Source: Bicyclus anynana
Lineage: Eukaryota; Arthropoda; Insecta; Lepidoptera; Nymphalidae
Direction: 5' to 3'
Assembly: GCF_947172395.1 (NCBI RefSeq)
Contig: NC_069084.1
Coordinates: 2,667,107 to 2,731,106 of the forward strand
Length of the DNA: 64,000 nucleotides
Positions 44,600-57,090 of the stretch are shown piece after piece. The translations under genes and the position numbers were made by a program. Each line of letters starts with the position of its first letter. Within the stretch, counting starts at the first letter, position 1. Below the pieces are notes generated by a model that ran no database searches, was not told the DNA's origin, and saw only the letters and a list, made by a program, of their open reading frames with translations.

Positions 44600-47599
44600 C
44601 GACATGACACTAGGCTGCAGGCCCTGGTCTTTTAATAGCCGTTATAATAGCCTGATAATGATTTAAAAAATATGATTGTGATTCTTGCATTCCGTCCGCC
44701 GATCTTCTATTAAAAACAATGATTTTTTTCTCTTTCCTGTATATGCTAGATTAGTCTCTTAACTGTTAAATATGTCGTTACGAGGCCCTGCTCATCCACT
44801 GATGAATCGTCGTTCCAGCATACTAAAATACTGACATAAGTTAGTTGACAAAATTGAGATTATACGTGTATCTAATGTCATCCGTTCCCTACTGGCAACC
44901 TTTCGTGCCATACAGTAGGTAGATGTCATTTCAAAGTTGATTTGATGTTTATTTTAATAGATTTTTAATAAAGATCAATTAGTTATGTTGGCCAAATAAA
45001 TTATGTGTCAAACTTATCCTATAACATATGATTACACAATTATTCGCAAAAATCGGTACCCAAGTTGTCACTTTACGTAATATATCAGGGATAACCTAGT
45101 TTTTGTTAATTCAACAATAAGGAATGTAAACCAGCACACTATTCCTAGAACCAGTAAAGAAGGTTGCTTGTCGGAATAACGAAATAATATACGTTTACCT
45201 TTATACTAAATTAACTAGCTATATGATATACCGTGCACGCAATGTTTCGTTTTTATTATGACAAAAACCGGCCAAGTGTGTGTCGCCACGCGCAGTTTAG
45301 GATACCGTAGGTGCACATTTTCAATAGAACTTTTCAATTAGTACAAAACTTTCCATCTTCAAGTTTACTTTTATCCAAAAAATCTCAATAATTAAATCAT
45401 AACTATATCAAAAAAAACTTTTTCTACAACGTTTTACGTTGTGACAAAAAATGTAGGAAAAGGTAATAAGTAAAATTAAAAAAAATATATTTTTTTCAAG
45501 ATTTTATTTTATCACGTTGCGTGATTTATTATTACCCTTTAATAAATTAGCTTCCAAGGGTACGAAGAGTCGCTGAAACTGCGAACACACTGACAGACAT
45601 GACTACGGAACCCTAAAAAGCTGTAATTTTACAGTTAAATAACAATACGACTGAGTACCGCTTACTATTATGACAATTACTTACCGAGGGTTGTAACTAT
45701 GGCTTACATTTTAAAGTATAGAACCGGAAAGCTAACTAGAAAAGCTTTCTTTTGTAGCCAATTTCTATGTTGCTGGTAATGTCATCTTTGTTCAGGCATT
45801 TCAAGGTACGGCACCTACCTAATATAAGTAGGTTAAAGGTTACCTTCATTAATCAATCCCATACTAACGATATTTCTGACGCAGCTAGCAATGCTGCATT
45901 TCACAGAGAGGAACCGACGAGTGGATCGATTCCAAATTCGGGTCAATTTGAAATTTTTAACCGACTTCCAATAAGGAGGTTCTACGTTCGGCTGTATGTA
46001 TGTTTTTTATCGCCAAGCGATTTAGCCTCATATAAACAGAGATACGAGTATGGGTAGAATCATAGACTTACCAAACCTGCAGATGGTATCTCGCTGACAA
46101 ACTAAAGCACTATAATGGTGCCATCTATATGTTAGTCTATAAACAGTCTGTCTTTATTTGTACATCTGTGTGCGTATATTATGCGCGTGTACTATGCGAA
46201 ATGGCATCATTGAGGTGTTTCACTTTTGCGATCAAGAGACGGTACCTAGATTTTTATTACATCAATGGGTAGAATTTTGTCCCTACCTTTACCAAGAAAG
46301 CTCACTAGAACGTAAACAGTATCGTCGCGTGACATCAGGTGAAGTCGCTAGGTTATCTTGTCATTGAATAAAGAAAACAGTCCGAGCATGCTTTTAATCT
46401 ATGGTTTCACAGCAGTCGCCCAGAGATCTTACATTCTGCTGGCCCTTGGTCTTAAGCATGGAAGATAGGTACCTATTCAGCTCTCCAAACTTCCACAGAG
46501 ACGCTGCTGCGGTTCAATTCCTAGTCTACATAAAATACTTTTTTCAATATTTTTTTTCTTTACAAATTAGCCCTTGATCGCAATCTCACCTGATGGTAAG
46601 TGATGATGCAATGTAAGATGGAAGTAGCCCGCTTCCATCATATATTGCATCAATGTTGTAACACTTGTTAGGATGAAAATCCACATCCCTTTCGGCTTCT
46701 ACACGACATCGTACCGAAACGCTGATTGAAATGAAGTACATTCAAAGTCGCTTTCCAAAGCTACAACGAGCACAGAATGGTCTTCAAAATGTGGTAGTTA
46801 TCTATAACTTGTTGGCTCCATAAAAGTACCATAAGTACACAGTATCCAGTTTCTGTTGGCACAACCTATGGAATGTGACCTCCACAGCAGTTAACGGGTG
46901 AAGCAGCTACTACCTAATTAACTAGCTAAATGAGAGACGCTTTGAAACACATCCGTATACCATAGCACGCGATGTTACGTTTTATAATAACATTGATATT
47001 AATGACTTTTTACCATGAATATTCTTGCACGCCTCATAACACAAAGCGTTTAGGTTGTGCTTTATATTATACACAGCAGCGGCGAAGGATGGAATTTAGA
47101 TGAAGGTAAGCCGTCCCGAAGAAAGCTCATTTTTTAATCGTTAGTTTCAAGTTCGAAATTCGATATAATACAAAAGTTTGGATTCGACAATATTGTTCAT
47201 AAAGTTTTAAAATAAAAGATGTTTGCTAAATTTTGTAAAGTTTTTGAAAATATAGTATTTTACGTACCATATCAATAATCAGTATATAGTTCCCGTTTCT
47301 ATGGCAAAACGAGGATAAAACATAGCCCATGTAACTCGATAAAGATATAGCTTTCTAATGTTGAAAGAATTCTCAAAATCGCTCAAAGTACTTTTTGATT
47401 TAAATCGTATCAAACAGACAAAGAAAAAATTAAATATTGCTATACCAAAGCCTCTACAATCCAAACAGTCAAACACCATAAATTGGCTACCATACTTAGC
47501 TATGGTAGGAACATGGGATGACAAAGGTTCAGCGTTAAAAATAAATATTGAATGAAGTATGTCTGACTATCACATGTTTGCAATCAGTATCCATAATGT
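44600..47599. other. Intergenic; repeats only
   Basis: Holds the 'GGTTCCGTA' repeat (45265-45620), an AACCGACTTCCAATAAGGAG-type repeat end (45958), a SINE-B fragment (46552-46720) and a Helitron-like piece (about 47280-47400). Short frames near 45767 and 46158 look random. Confidence 0.45.
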
Positions 47600-47733
47600 C
47601 GGCCACTGACGATTAAGTAATCTCAAATGCCTGCAGCGCTATCGATAAAGCACGTGTGAATGTGTGTTGGTCGCGATGTGCATATAGCGCTGCAGGCACT
47701 TGAGATTATTTGATCGTCAGTGGCTGGCATAAT
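47600..47733. mobile_element. Palindromic MITE, copy 2
   Basis: GCCACTGACGATTAAGTAAT / ATTATTTGATCGTCAGTGGC ends; inner TGTGTTGGTCGCGATGTGCA as in copy 1 at 40130. Confidence 0.8.
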
Positions 47734-48904
47734 GATAAGATCCGTATAAACGGTAGGTAAAGTATAGCGCGCCATAAATTTCACGTAATACCTATTCTAT
47801 TTGGGAAAGTCTATTTGTCTTTGGATGTAGTAAGGCGATAGTATAAACGCATGTGTGTGTGTGAGCCCAATGTGGGTTCATGATCATTTCTCCTCACAAG
47901 TCCGTGAGCCCATTATAGGCTCATAGTAGGTAAATACTTGAGAATTTTCTTTTAACTTATTGGTATTTCTGGAGCGGTAAGATAACTTTGTATAGAACTG
48001 GAGGCTAAAGGAACGTCAGCAAAGACAACTGATTATAAGGAAATCGGATAAAAATAAAAAAAAAATCTGTTTTTTTGAAGTTTAGTGTCACAGTATGAAA
48101 CACACAAATCACTCGTTATTTACCTACTCCATAAAACCTTGAGTTTTATAATTTTCAATATTATTTAAGTTATCTCTTACAAATGTATTTTTATTTATTT
48201 TACACAGTAACAAAATGTAACCTGTATGGAGTTTTACATTCCCACGACTTTCTACTTTCCCTAAAATAGAAATTTATATAGCTTCTCTTTATTTCACAAC
48301 TCATTCTTTGAGCTCAATGTCAAACAAAACAATGAAAACGACTTTTTATTGATCCCTATTGTTAGTATTTTTGTGTTAGAATTATACTAACTGTAGTATT
48401 TACAGTTTATTATTCTTTGACTAGCAGGTATTCCATATCCTTCAGTTGCATCTTGCTTGCACCTATAACACCTTATATATCACTATCTCGCTCGCACTGT
48501 TCCGGCAACACAAACGTCAGGACATGGTATGTGTGCGAAAGGGACAAGGGATATACTTATCAGGTAGCGTGAGCGGGATGCACAATCTGTCAAAAAATCG
48601 TAGTGAACTGGAATTCCAGAACTAAAAGGATAATAATGTTGAGATTTTTGAAAGATTAAAATATGTTATTGTAACAAAAACGAAAGCTCTAACGGTATTC
48701 ATGTAACTAAACAGCTTAACTTATCCTAAACATACTTAGGCTTAGGCCCAAGAACAAAATCTTTATTCATGACCATTCCAATATTTGTATACTCGTGGGT
48801 GCCTATTTTATCGCTATTCGGACAAAACTATGAGTATGAGCGTAACGCACCATGAAGTTTTCCTTCCAAGTAATCTTTCAGAATTTGGTTATCGCGGTAA
48901 CAAA

Positions 48905-49221
48905 ATATAATCATCATTTTCAACCCATGTTCAGCTCACTGCTGAGTTGGTTTATTATCACGTGTCTCGAACGGTGAAAGAAAAAAGATCATGAGGAAAA
49001 AAAAGGAATTTTCTTTATACTTTACGTGTGTAAATACTGCTAATCATTTGGACCAGACCATTGGACCAGAGTGGTGGACTAAACCCTCTCATTCTGAGAG
49101 GAAACTCGTGCACACTCGTTTTGGGAGGCTTCGGCCGTGGAGTTAGCCCGCTTCCATCTTAGATTGCATCATCACTTGCCATCAGGTGAGTCAAGGGCTA
49201 ACTTGTAATGAATAAAAATAA
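48905..49221. repeat. Scrambled SINE-A fragments followed by a SINE-B fragment
   Basis: 48905-48950 is a reversed SINE-A 3' end, 48955-49110 a forward SINE-A body (ATCACGTGTCTCGAACGGTG), and 49123-49221 a SINE-B with an internal deletion joining GGAGGCTTCGGCCGTGG to AGTTAGCCCGCTTCC. Confidence 0.7.
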
Positions 49222-49949
49222 ATCAGTGAATAAGTGGTTTGGGTTGTGATTGATGGTAAGTATGTGGTACAAATGTCCTTACTCACTAAAACTCAGCTAT
49301 GAAATTGTATAATACTATTTTAAATTTTATAATCAAACCAACAACCAACCTTATGAAATTACCAGTAGATAGATAGACCTACCTAAATTTAGTAAATTGT
49401 AAAATGTATTAAGTGGTAAAATAATTAGGATAGGTATAAAATAAATTAGAGACAGGTATTATCTTATCTCTAATCTAAATCTAATCAACCTACCGTACCT
49501 ATCTATTCATAACATTTGAAAACTAGATATCTTGCTCTGAGAATCCATGTGGAATGTTGAGTCAACCGTTATTGTTCCGATAGTTGTTTCAGTCAAAAGA
49601 TCGACTAACACCCGATTGAGTGTTGGAACAAGTATTTGATTTCGGATACAGATGACAGTGAGACTTCAGACGGCGCGTATTGTTGAGAGGTGTCTTCTTC
49701 TCAATATTCCCTGCGGCACCCTGCGGCCTAGGGGTGATGACTAGGTTTGAATATATTGATTTTTATGATACATTCGGGTAAATAAGCTCACTGTTAACTA
49801 ATTTATACATATAAAGCAAAGATTTACTGGATATTTTAAAAATTTATTAATAACCTTTTATCGTAATTAGATGAAAATTCATACAGTTTAAGCTTCCTAA
49901 CACATTTTCAATTTATGTATAATTTACTACTAATAATTTACTACTAGCT

Positions 49950-50720
49950 GACGCTGCGCGGTTTTTTATCTATACTAATATTATAAAGAGGTTAAGTTTG
50001 TAAGTTTGTAAGTTTGTCACATTTTTTAAATGGGGTAATCTTCGGAACTACTGGTCCGATTTTAAAAATTCTTTCACCAGTAGAATGCTACATTATCGAG
50101 GAGTGCTATAGGCTATATTTTATATTAGTATCATATATATTAGCCGAGTTATCACAGTTTTTGTCATACAGGTCGGACTGAAAATCCTCTTAAACAGACT
50201 TATTCACATGCGCTGCCTTAACTATTGTGTAAAATTGAAATTAATGTATGGAGACTTTATGTATCTTTAAAAGTTCTACAAAAAAGTCCGCGACACCATA
50301 TATCTATCTTCTATATATTAGCAGATATAGTACCTTTTGTGTTTTAAAAATTATTAATTTTATATACTTAGGTTTACGTCATTATTTATACAACTAAACT
50401 TTAATCCTTATTAAAATAAATTATTTAATAATCACAAGGATATTATGGAGATAAGATTTGCCCTTTACAGTATGTTAATTACTTAAATAGTTTCGGAGAT
50501 AATACAAAATTTCTAAAAGACGCAGAAATTCCGCTATATGACGCCTGGCGCTTTCATTTACGTAGTTCCCGTTCCCGTGTGAATATGGGGATCAAACATA
50601 GCCTATGACATTTGCAAATAACGTAGCCTTCTTTTGGTAAAACAATTTTCCAAATCGGTCCTTACCTTAGATTACCTCCTACAACCACACGAACTTTACC
50701 TCTTTATATTATTAGCATAG
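49950..50720. repeat. Two Helitron-like elements in opposite orientation
   Basis: 49970-50160 (CTATACTAATATTATAAAGA start) reads forward; 50545-50720 (GACGCCTGGCGCTTTCA ... CTCTTTATATTATTAGCATA) reads reverse. Confidence 0.6.
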
Positions 50721-50776
50721 AAGTGTCTATTTCTCTTGGTCATATCACCACTCTCGAAGGACTGGACTGATTTTGC

Positions 50777-51180
50777 TAAGGGTAGGAGTAAGATAGAGAA
50801 GTTACAGGGTAGGGTAGGGTACGGGTAGGGAAGCGTAGGGGTAGTGTAGGGGTAGGGTAGGTTTAGGGCCGGGTTTAGGGTTGTGGTAGGGTAGGGGTAG
50901 AGGTAGGGTAGTGGTAGGGTAGAGGTACGGGTAGGATAGGGTAGGGGTAGGATAGGCGTGAGATATGGGTACGGGTGGGATATGGGTAGGAAAGGGATAG
51001 GGTACGGGGAGGGTAGGGGTAGGATGGGGGTAATGTGTAGGTAAGGTAGGGATAGGGTAGGGATAGGTTTGGGGTAGGGTGGGGGTAGGTATAGGGTAGG
51101 GTAGGGTATGGGTAGGGTAGATGTAGGGGTTGGGTAGGGTAGGGTAGGGTTGGGGTAGTTGTAGGGTAGGGGTAGTAGTA
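50777..51180. repeat. Degenerate GGGTA/GGGGTA minisatellite
   Basis: About 400 bp of irregular GGGTA, GGGGTA and GGGATA units. It ends 40 bp before a Helitron-like CGGGCGTCCGCTAGT end (51214-51228). Not the insect telomere motif TTAGG. Proline/leucine/tyrosine-rich frames across it are artefacts. Confidence 0.92.
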
Positions 51181-51535
51181 AAGTTGACATCGAAATTTAC
51201 GCGGACGAAGTCGCGGGCGTCCGCTAGTAAACTATAAACACAAACGCACATATAACAAAGATATTAGTAATTTTGTTTGACCGCCCATACAAATCTAACG
51301 ACCATTATGGACCTACGACGTCATTAAATCGTACCATGTCAGAGTACAGATTGACCATATTGTATGGGGCGTTTTTCAAGGATCCGTGGCAGCGCCGCAA
51401 ATCTGAATCTCTGTAGCTCCGAAAGTAATGATCGTAGATCGTAGATAGATGTTACTTTTACAAAATTGCTTTAGGAGTATTAGCATACTCCTAATTTAGG
51501 TACATACCTACAATTTTAAAAAACTGTCATCATCC

Positions 51536-51895
51536 CTATTAATGAGTCCACTACATCGTTTTTTTTTGTTTTAATGATCATCTAAAATAGTTTTTTCAAC
51601 GAAATAACTTTTTACATGAAATCGTAATGATTATTATTTATTTGTTACAACGACCATCTAACATAATTATTTCAACGGATTTTTCATAAATAACTACTTT
51701 TTCGTTAAAATAACGTTACTATAGGCTACTACCACGACTGTACTAATTTAAGCTTACGTAAAATGACTATAATTATGTTATTTCGTTGAAAACAAAATGT
51801 TAGATGATTGCAATACCGAAAATTCGATGAATAACGTCAAACGTAGTAGAGACTTATTGTTTCAATGGAACACCGAGTCACATAATAACCCTGCT
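51536..51895. mobile_element. Long-inverted-repeat MITE, right end intact
   Basis: Same family as 12660-13047; the right end CACCGAGTCACATAATAACC is kept and the left terminus replaced by ATTAATGAGTCC. Confidence 0.75.
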
Positions 51896-52383
51896 GGTCG
51901 CCGGTTATTTGGGCACTGAAAGTCTCGCATGGGATAAACTGTTCAAAAGCATTTTTAAAATATAAAAAACATGTTTATTTTTAGACGATTGAGGGTCTGG
52001 ACCCTCGAAACTTGTCACCGGTCCAATCTCCATAATTAGTTACCGTACACTTTCTGTATTTTTTAGAATTTAAACTATCGTTAAAAACTATATTAATTTA
52101 TTATGAAACAGAGTCGGAGTATTCCCTACTAGTTTATAACCCATACGGGGCCCTTAGTCATTAGCTGGTTCTTGCACTATCCAAAATTACAAACTGACAG
52201 AAACTAGTCGGACTCACGTGAGCTATAAAAGGGTTTCATAAAATTTCAGCTTTTATAAAATGTCTAGATATTGCAGGCTTTCTGCAATACAGTATAATAA
52301 TAAATTTATAATCAACGTTTTTTCTTTCTTTCTTTCTTTTTTTCATGTTATAATTAACTCTAAAAGCTACCTATAATCGGATG

Positions 52384-52495
52384 ATTAATTCCAGTCAGGA
52401 AAATGACAAGTGCAACTGTCACTGAAATGTTATTTTAGTAGTAAAATGACATTTCAGTGACAGTTGCACTTGTCATTTTCCTGACTGGAATTAAT
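52384..52495. repeat. Perfect 47-bp inverted repeat
   Basis: Arms 52384-52430 and 52449-52495 (ATTAATTCCAGTCAGGAAAA...) are perfectly complementary; the 18-nt loop itself begins and ends with ATTTTA/TAAAAT. No internal coding. Confidence 0.9.
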
Positions 52496-52533
52496 AATCG
52501 TACTATACATCGTTTTCTATTCAACTTGGTAGG

Positions 52534-52908
52534 ATATAATATAATATATATATATAACGACAGAATCAAGACCGGGAGCCGCAGCAGAAAAAGCTGAAAC
52601 CGGTAAGTGGCTCAAGTATGCCTCTCTGACAGAGAGTTACATATTTGTACCTTTTGCCGTGGAGACCCTTGGGCCATGGAGTCGCAGTGCCAAAAAATTT
52701 TTCCGTACTATTTCACCGCGGCTTGTTGCCTCGACTGGTGACAGAAGGGCTGGCTCATTTTTTGCGCAAAGGATCAGCCTGGCTGTCCAGCGCGGAAATG
52801 CAGCCAGTATTCTTGCCACCATTCCACGTGGGCATGATTTGTATAGTTATTAGGATAAGTTAGCTTAAGTTCCTTATTGTATTCTTTCTCAATAAAAAAA
52901 AAAAAAAA
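52534..52908 (+). mobile_element. LINE polyprotein 3' end with poly(A) and 11-bp target duplication
   Basis: Encodes a C-terminal LINE segment: AAEKAETGKWLKYASLTESY, FVPFAVETLGPWSRSA, LVASTGDRRAGSFFAQRISL, VQRGNAASILATIPRG. It then has AATAAA merging into a 17-base A tail. AACTTGGTAGG flanks it at 52523-52533 and 52909-52919. A reversed fragment lies at 60790-60985. Confidence 0.88.
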
Positions 52909-53539
52909 AACTTGGTAGGTAGGTACATATTAGGAACATTCTGGACTGCTGTGTAATGTTATTGCATTTATATTTTTAATCTTGTTTTGTTCATAATGTT
53001 TTATCAGAATTTCCGGCGTTTTTAGTCCGCTTGAGGAGCGCGGGTCGTCCATAGGTCAACGTCCTGATAACACGCTTGCATAATGTAGATACCTATCGAC
53101 CGACAGTTTCGCAAAATAACATCACGCATAAATTATATACCTACCTTCCTACCTACTAGTTGACCCGGTGGACTTCGTATATCGACGCATGACTGCCGAA
53201 TTATCGTAAGCGACACTTTTATTGTAAGCGGCAATTTAGGTATAACGGACATTTTCAAAGGGCTTTTAGTATAAAGTATATCGTTAATAAAACTATTTTT
53301 AACCGACTTTAAAAAAAGGAGAAGGTTCTTAATTCAAGTCTGTTTTTTGTATGTATGTTAAATCGAGGGGTAAATTCAAAAATTATATGGTTGATTAGTG
53401 TGTTCGTAATTTTTTTTATTGAGTAGGTATTTTTAAGCACTACAATTTAATGAAGGTTTGGAATCGATCTGATGGCAGAGTCAAAATACAGATGAGGGAA
53501 CTCCTCAACGTAAAAACGTACCCACTAAACTAAAAAACG

Positions 53540-53778
53540 AAAAATCCTATCCTACTAATATTGTAAACGCGAAAGATTGTATGGATGTTTGTTTTTTTGG
53601 ATGTTTGTTACTACTGAAGCGATTTGGCTGAAGTTTGGAATGGAATAAATGGATATGGATAGATTTTACTCTGGATGAACACATAAACTACTTTTCACCC
53701 TGAAAAAATACATGGTTCCCGCGGGATTAGTGAAAAACTGAATTCCACGAGGAAGAAGTCGCGGGCGTCCGCTAGTAA
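53540..53778 (+). mobile_element. Helitron-like element, near full length
   Basis: From CCTACTAATATTGTAAACGC to AAGTCGCGGGCGTCCGCTAG, with ATACATGGTTCCCGCGGGAT inside. This is the best copy of the type whose ends appear at 25450-25523, 51190-51228 and 63462-63690. Confidence 0.7.
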
Positions 53779-54304
53779 CATTATAATATTATTGTTAAGA
53801 TGGTGCTGTAATTAATGGATGAAATGAAAATGGTCATCTAATTATCTCAAACTAGTTGGAATACTTGGTTGATAAAATGTATGAATAGAAAATAAAATGT
53901 AAAATTTGTAATTGGGCTAAAACATAGGGAATGACGGCTGATGTGCTTGCATATGAGGTCGCGGGCGATGTTAGTTTGTTTTAAAAAAAATCGTCAAAGT
54001 AAAGCGATTGTATTAAAAATTAGCAGCTATTTTTTTGCGGCGGCCGGCAAGAGGCAAAGTCCTCGGCTGTCGATGACGCGTGTGGCTTGTGACGTCACTC
54101 TCAGTAAGATAATGGCCGTCAAAGCGGATTGCGAACTGCGCGTTGCTGAAATACTGAGCCATTGTGCGAAGTTAGACAACATGCTGTGTATCAACCTTCA
54201 CGATTATGATAGAACGACTGTCAATAGTAAATAGTACCATTACCATAAATACAAATAAAAACTGTATTGAAAATACTCTACTACCAAAATGTTTACCTAA
54301 TTAC

Positions 54305-55009
54305 TAGAGATGCGCCGACTAGCCGACTAGTCGGCAACTATCGTTGTTAGTCACTAGTTTTGAGTTGAGGTTGGTCATTAAAATATTTATTAGATACTTA
54401 TTATTTTAAATCAGGAGGTTTATTTAAAGTTTACATTAATTTTTTTTTAATTATTTATAGTCACAAACTATTGCTAGTGATAAGATATCCTACTCCTACC
54501 GTAAATTAAAAAAAATAATATATAATAGTGCCATATTTTTTACGCATGTGTATAAAAAGTTGTTTGTATTTTTGTGATAAATTAACAACTATTAACCATG
54601 AGTAGTGGATATAATATGAATTGTACATACAGAGTTATAGCCAAATTGAGATTTCTTATACTTTTAGACTTACATTTTCCTCGCAGTAGTGAGAAGAAAA
54701 ATTTTGTATCGCACGGCAGCAAATTTATTTATCTCTCGTACATTCAAGGGGAATGTCTCGCGATGCTAAGGATTATTTATTTGAATCTTATAATCCTTCA
54801 CTTGCTCGGCATGCAGTACGCGTGAACAAAAATTAAGAAAACAATGCCAAGTAAACGAAACACATCGTACATTCACTCACACATTACAAATCAGATATAT
54901 TTAAACTAAGCTTTAGGGATAGAAACCGTGATCGGCTTGGTAAATTAATCGGAATCTTTGCAAATGACTAGTCGGCTAGTCGGAAAAAGTCATAGTCGGT
55001 GCATCTCTA
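54305..55009. mobile_element. 705-bp non-autonomous hAT element
   Basis: Inverted ends TAGAGATGCGCCGACTA / TAGTCGGTGCATCTCTA (one mismatch) with the subterminal repeat GACTAGCCGACTAGTCGG mirrored at the other end (ACTAGTCGGCTAGTCGG). A perfect 8-bp target duplication CTAATTAC lies at 54297-54304 and 55010-55017. No transposase domain; a 75-codon frame at 54598-54825 has no recognisable motif. Confidence 0.93.
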
Positions 55010-55232
55010 CTAATTACTATCTTTAATATCAGTATCAGCCTATTTTAACTGCCTACATGCCGCCGATTAACTGTAGGTACTCTGACCTGCTACTGAAAAT
55101 TTCCTTGAAAAAAAAATCAACAACTTTATTTTCATTATTATTCGACTACTACTACTACACTAGATGAACAAGGACATCATCATCATTATCACCACAATCA
55201 TTTTCATCGTAGTGGAAAAATACTGATGTAAC

Positions 55233-55530
55233 CAACGACATTTTATACTATAGACATGTTACATGCCTATCTGAATGTAAATCATCTGAATTTAGCTACT
55301 CGACTAAAACACAATTTAATAAAACACAAATTTGTGCAAACATGCACAAATCTGTGTTTTATTCCATTATATATTTATGCATATACAGTTTTTACAGTTC
55401 CTGAACATACAACTCTACATTGTATACAATATTTGTTTACCTAAATAACTATGCGACTCAATGAAATTAAGACAAATTAGCCGCTTTTGTTTTAATGCGC
55501 TAGTGACATAATTATCTCTATGACAAGATC
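55233..55530. mobile_element. MITE-F copy
   Basis: CAACGACATTTTATACTATA left end, ATGCGACTCAATGAAATTAA near the right end. The right terminus is eroded. An inner hairpin sits at 55311-55360 (AAACACAAATTTGTGCA / TGCACAAATCTGTGTTT). Confidence 0.6.
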
Positions 55531-56092
55531 TTTGAATATACCCATAGTATTTTAGGTACTTGTACCGACCCGTAAATGTATGGATATACCTATCTTCGGA
55601 ATTGCTTATTATGGAGATACATATTATAAAAATCTAAAGCATTGACCGTTTTTGGTCTACGTGGCCAACATTAGCATTAACAAAAGGGCTCACCAGTCAC
55701 CAGTCGCATGGTCGGCAAACAAGTTCTCTATCGTCGTTTCGACCTAACGGGACATCAAAAACGACCCTCATCTATTAGGGTTGGCAGAAATCTTTAAAAA
55801 AATTATTTGTTAAGACGAAATTTTACTGGACATATTTTAGTAGGTACTCTTATTTTGTAGACGTACGAACTTCGCAACTTTATTTATTTAATTTAGTGGT
55901 TTGACTACGGATTCGATTCAGGAGGTTAGGCTGTACATATGAAGTACTTAGCGCTTCTCTTTCTTCTAAGTTTTTAGTAAAAATTGTCAGCCTGGAGTTG
56001 GGAAATTGGTGATGATACACCCCGGAAAACACGTTAAGGCATCGGTTTTGTTCATTATTTTTAGAAACTACTTTCAGAAGCGTCAGACATCA

Positions 56093-56372
56093 CTCTGCAG
56101 GGTTATTATGTTACTCGGTGTACCATTCAAACAAAAAAACCGTTTTTCATCGTATTTTCGTTTTATGTATCACACATTATGTTTTCAACGACAAATTATG
56201 TAATTTTACGTAAAATAAATTAGTATAGTCGTGGCAGTAGCAGATAGTAATGTTATTTTAACGACAAATCAGTATTTACGTATATTGAAATTTTCGTTAC
56301 ATATTCGTAGAAATAACTATTTTAGATGATCACTAAAACAAAAATACGATGAAAAACGATGTAGTGACTCAT
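56093..56372. mobile_element. Long-inverted-repeat MITE, left end intact
   Basis: Left end CTGCAGGGTTATTATGTTAC as in 12660. The right side ends at GATGTAGTGACTCATTAAT, the mirror of the left edge of the 51536 copy. Confidence 0.75.
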
Positions 56373-56379
56373 TAATATA

Positions 56380-57090
56380 ATGATACATAATAATAATAAT
56401 AATAGGTCCGCAGAACAGCATGTGAGTGACTCAAAATTAATTATCTAAACGAAAAACGAACTTATCAGTTAATTTCAGCCTACAAATTACCGTACTAAAA
56501 CATTTTCTGAAAAAAGAAATGTAATAAGTGTCGAATACAGAATAATTGTCTTTTTCAGGTCGCCTCATACAAGGAAATACGAAAGATGACAACCCTATAA
56601 CAACGCTTTCAACCAAAGAATGGCGAATATTAAAATATTTTTTTTTGTTCAAGGATTTAAGTTTTAAAGCTGAGCAAGGGACGCTGCGGTGGGATCAAAG
56701 ACTAGCTTTCTAGTTATTTGCCTTCTTTGTCGGAACTACAAAGGGTGATGCGACTATGAATATTATGGTAAAAACTAAAAAAACTATTGAGAAGAATGAG
56801 CATGTAAATAGGTACTTAGAGAATGCTTTGAATTTTAGTTGTGTTTATGATTTTACATTACTAGAGGATCATTGCTGTACATGTTTATTGTCTATTTCCT
56901 TTGAATTTTAAAACAACATTACTGCTATGCTAAACCAAAAATCGAAAGTTACTTGTAAATATATAATTGTCAAACTAAAATCTAAATGTTTATACTAATA
57001 GCATTAACAACTGAGTCTTAGGGCCATAAATCATTTCTCTATATCTATCTCGCTTGCACTTATGGGTCTTATGGAGCCGTCTAGTGAAGG
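56380..57090. other. Intergenic, nothing recognised
   Basis: AT-rich; no repeat family or gene seen. Confidence 0.4.

Noticed and set aside
50777..51180. Interstitial telomere
   Set aside because: The motif is irregular GGGTA/GGGGTA, not the insect TTAGG.
50696..51251. Overlapping Pro/Leu/Tyr-rich frames on the minus strand
   Set aside because: Artefacts of the GGGTA minisatellite; low complexity, no start context.
53941..54234. 97-codon plus-strand frame
   Set aside because: No signal, motif or family resemblance; codon use like the surroundings.
54598..54825. 75-codon frame inside the hAT element as a cargo gene
   Set aside because: No recognisable domain, and too short to be distinguished from chance.
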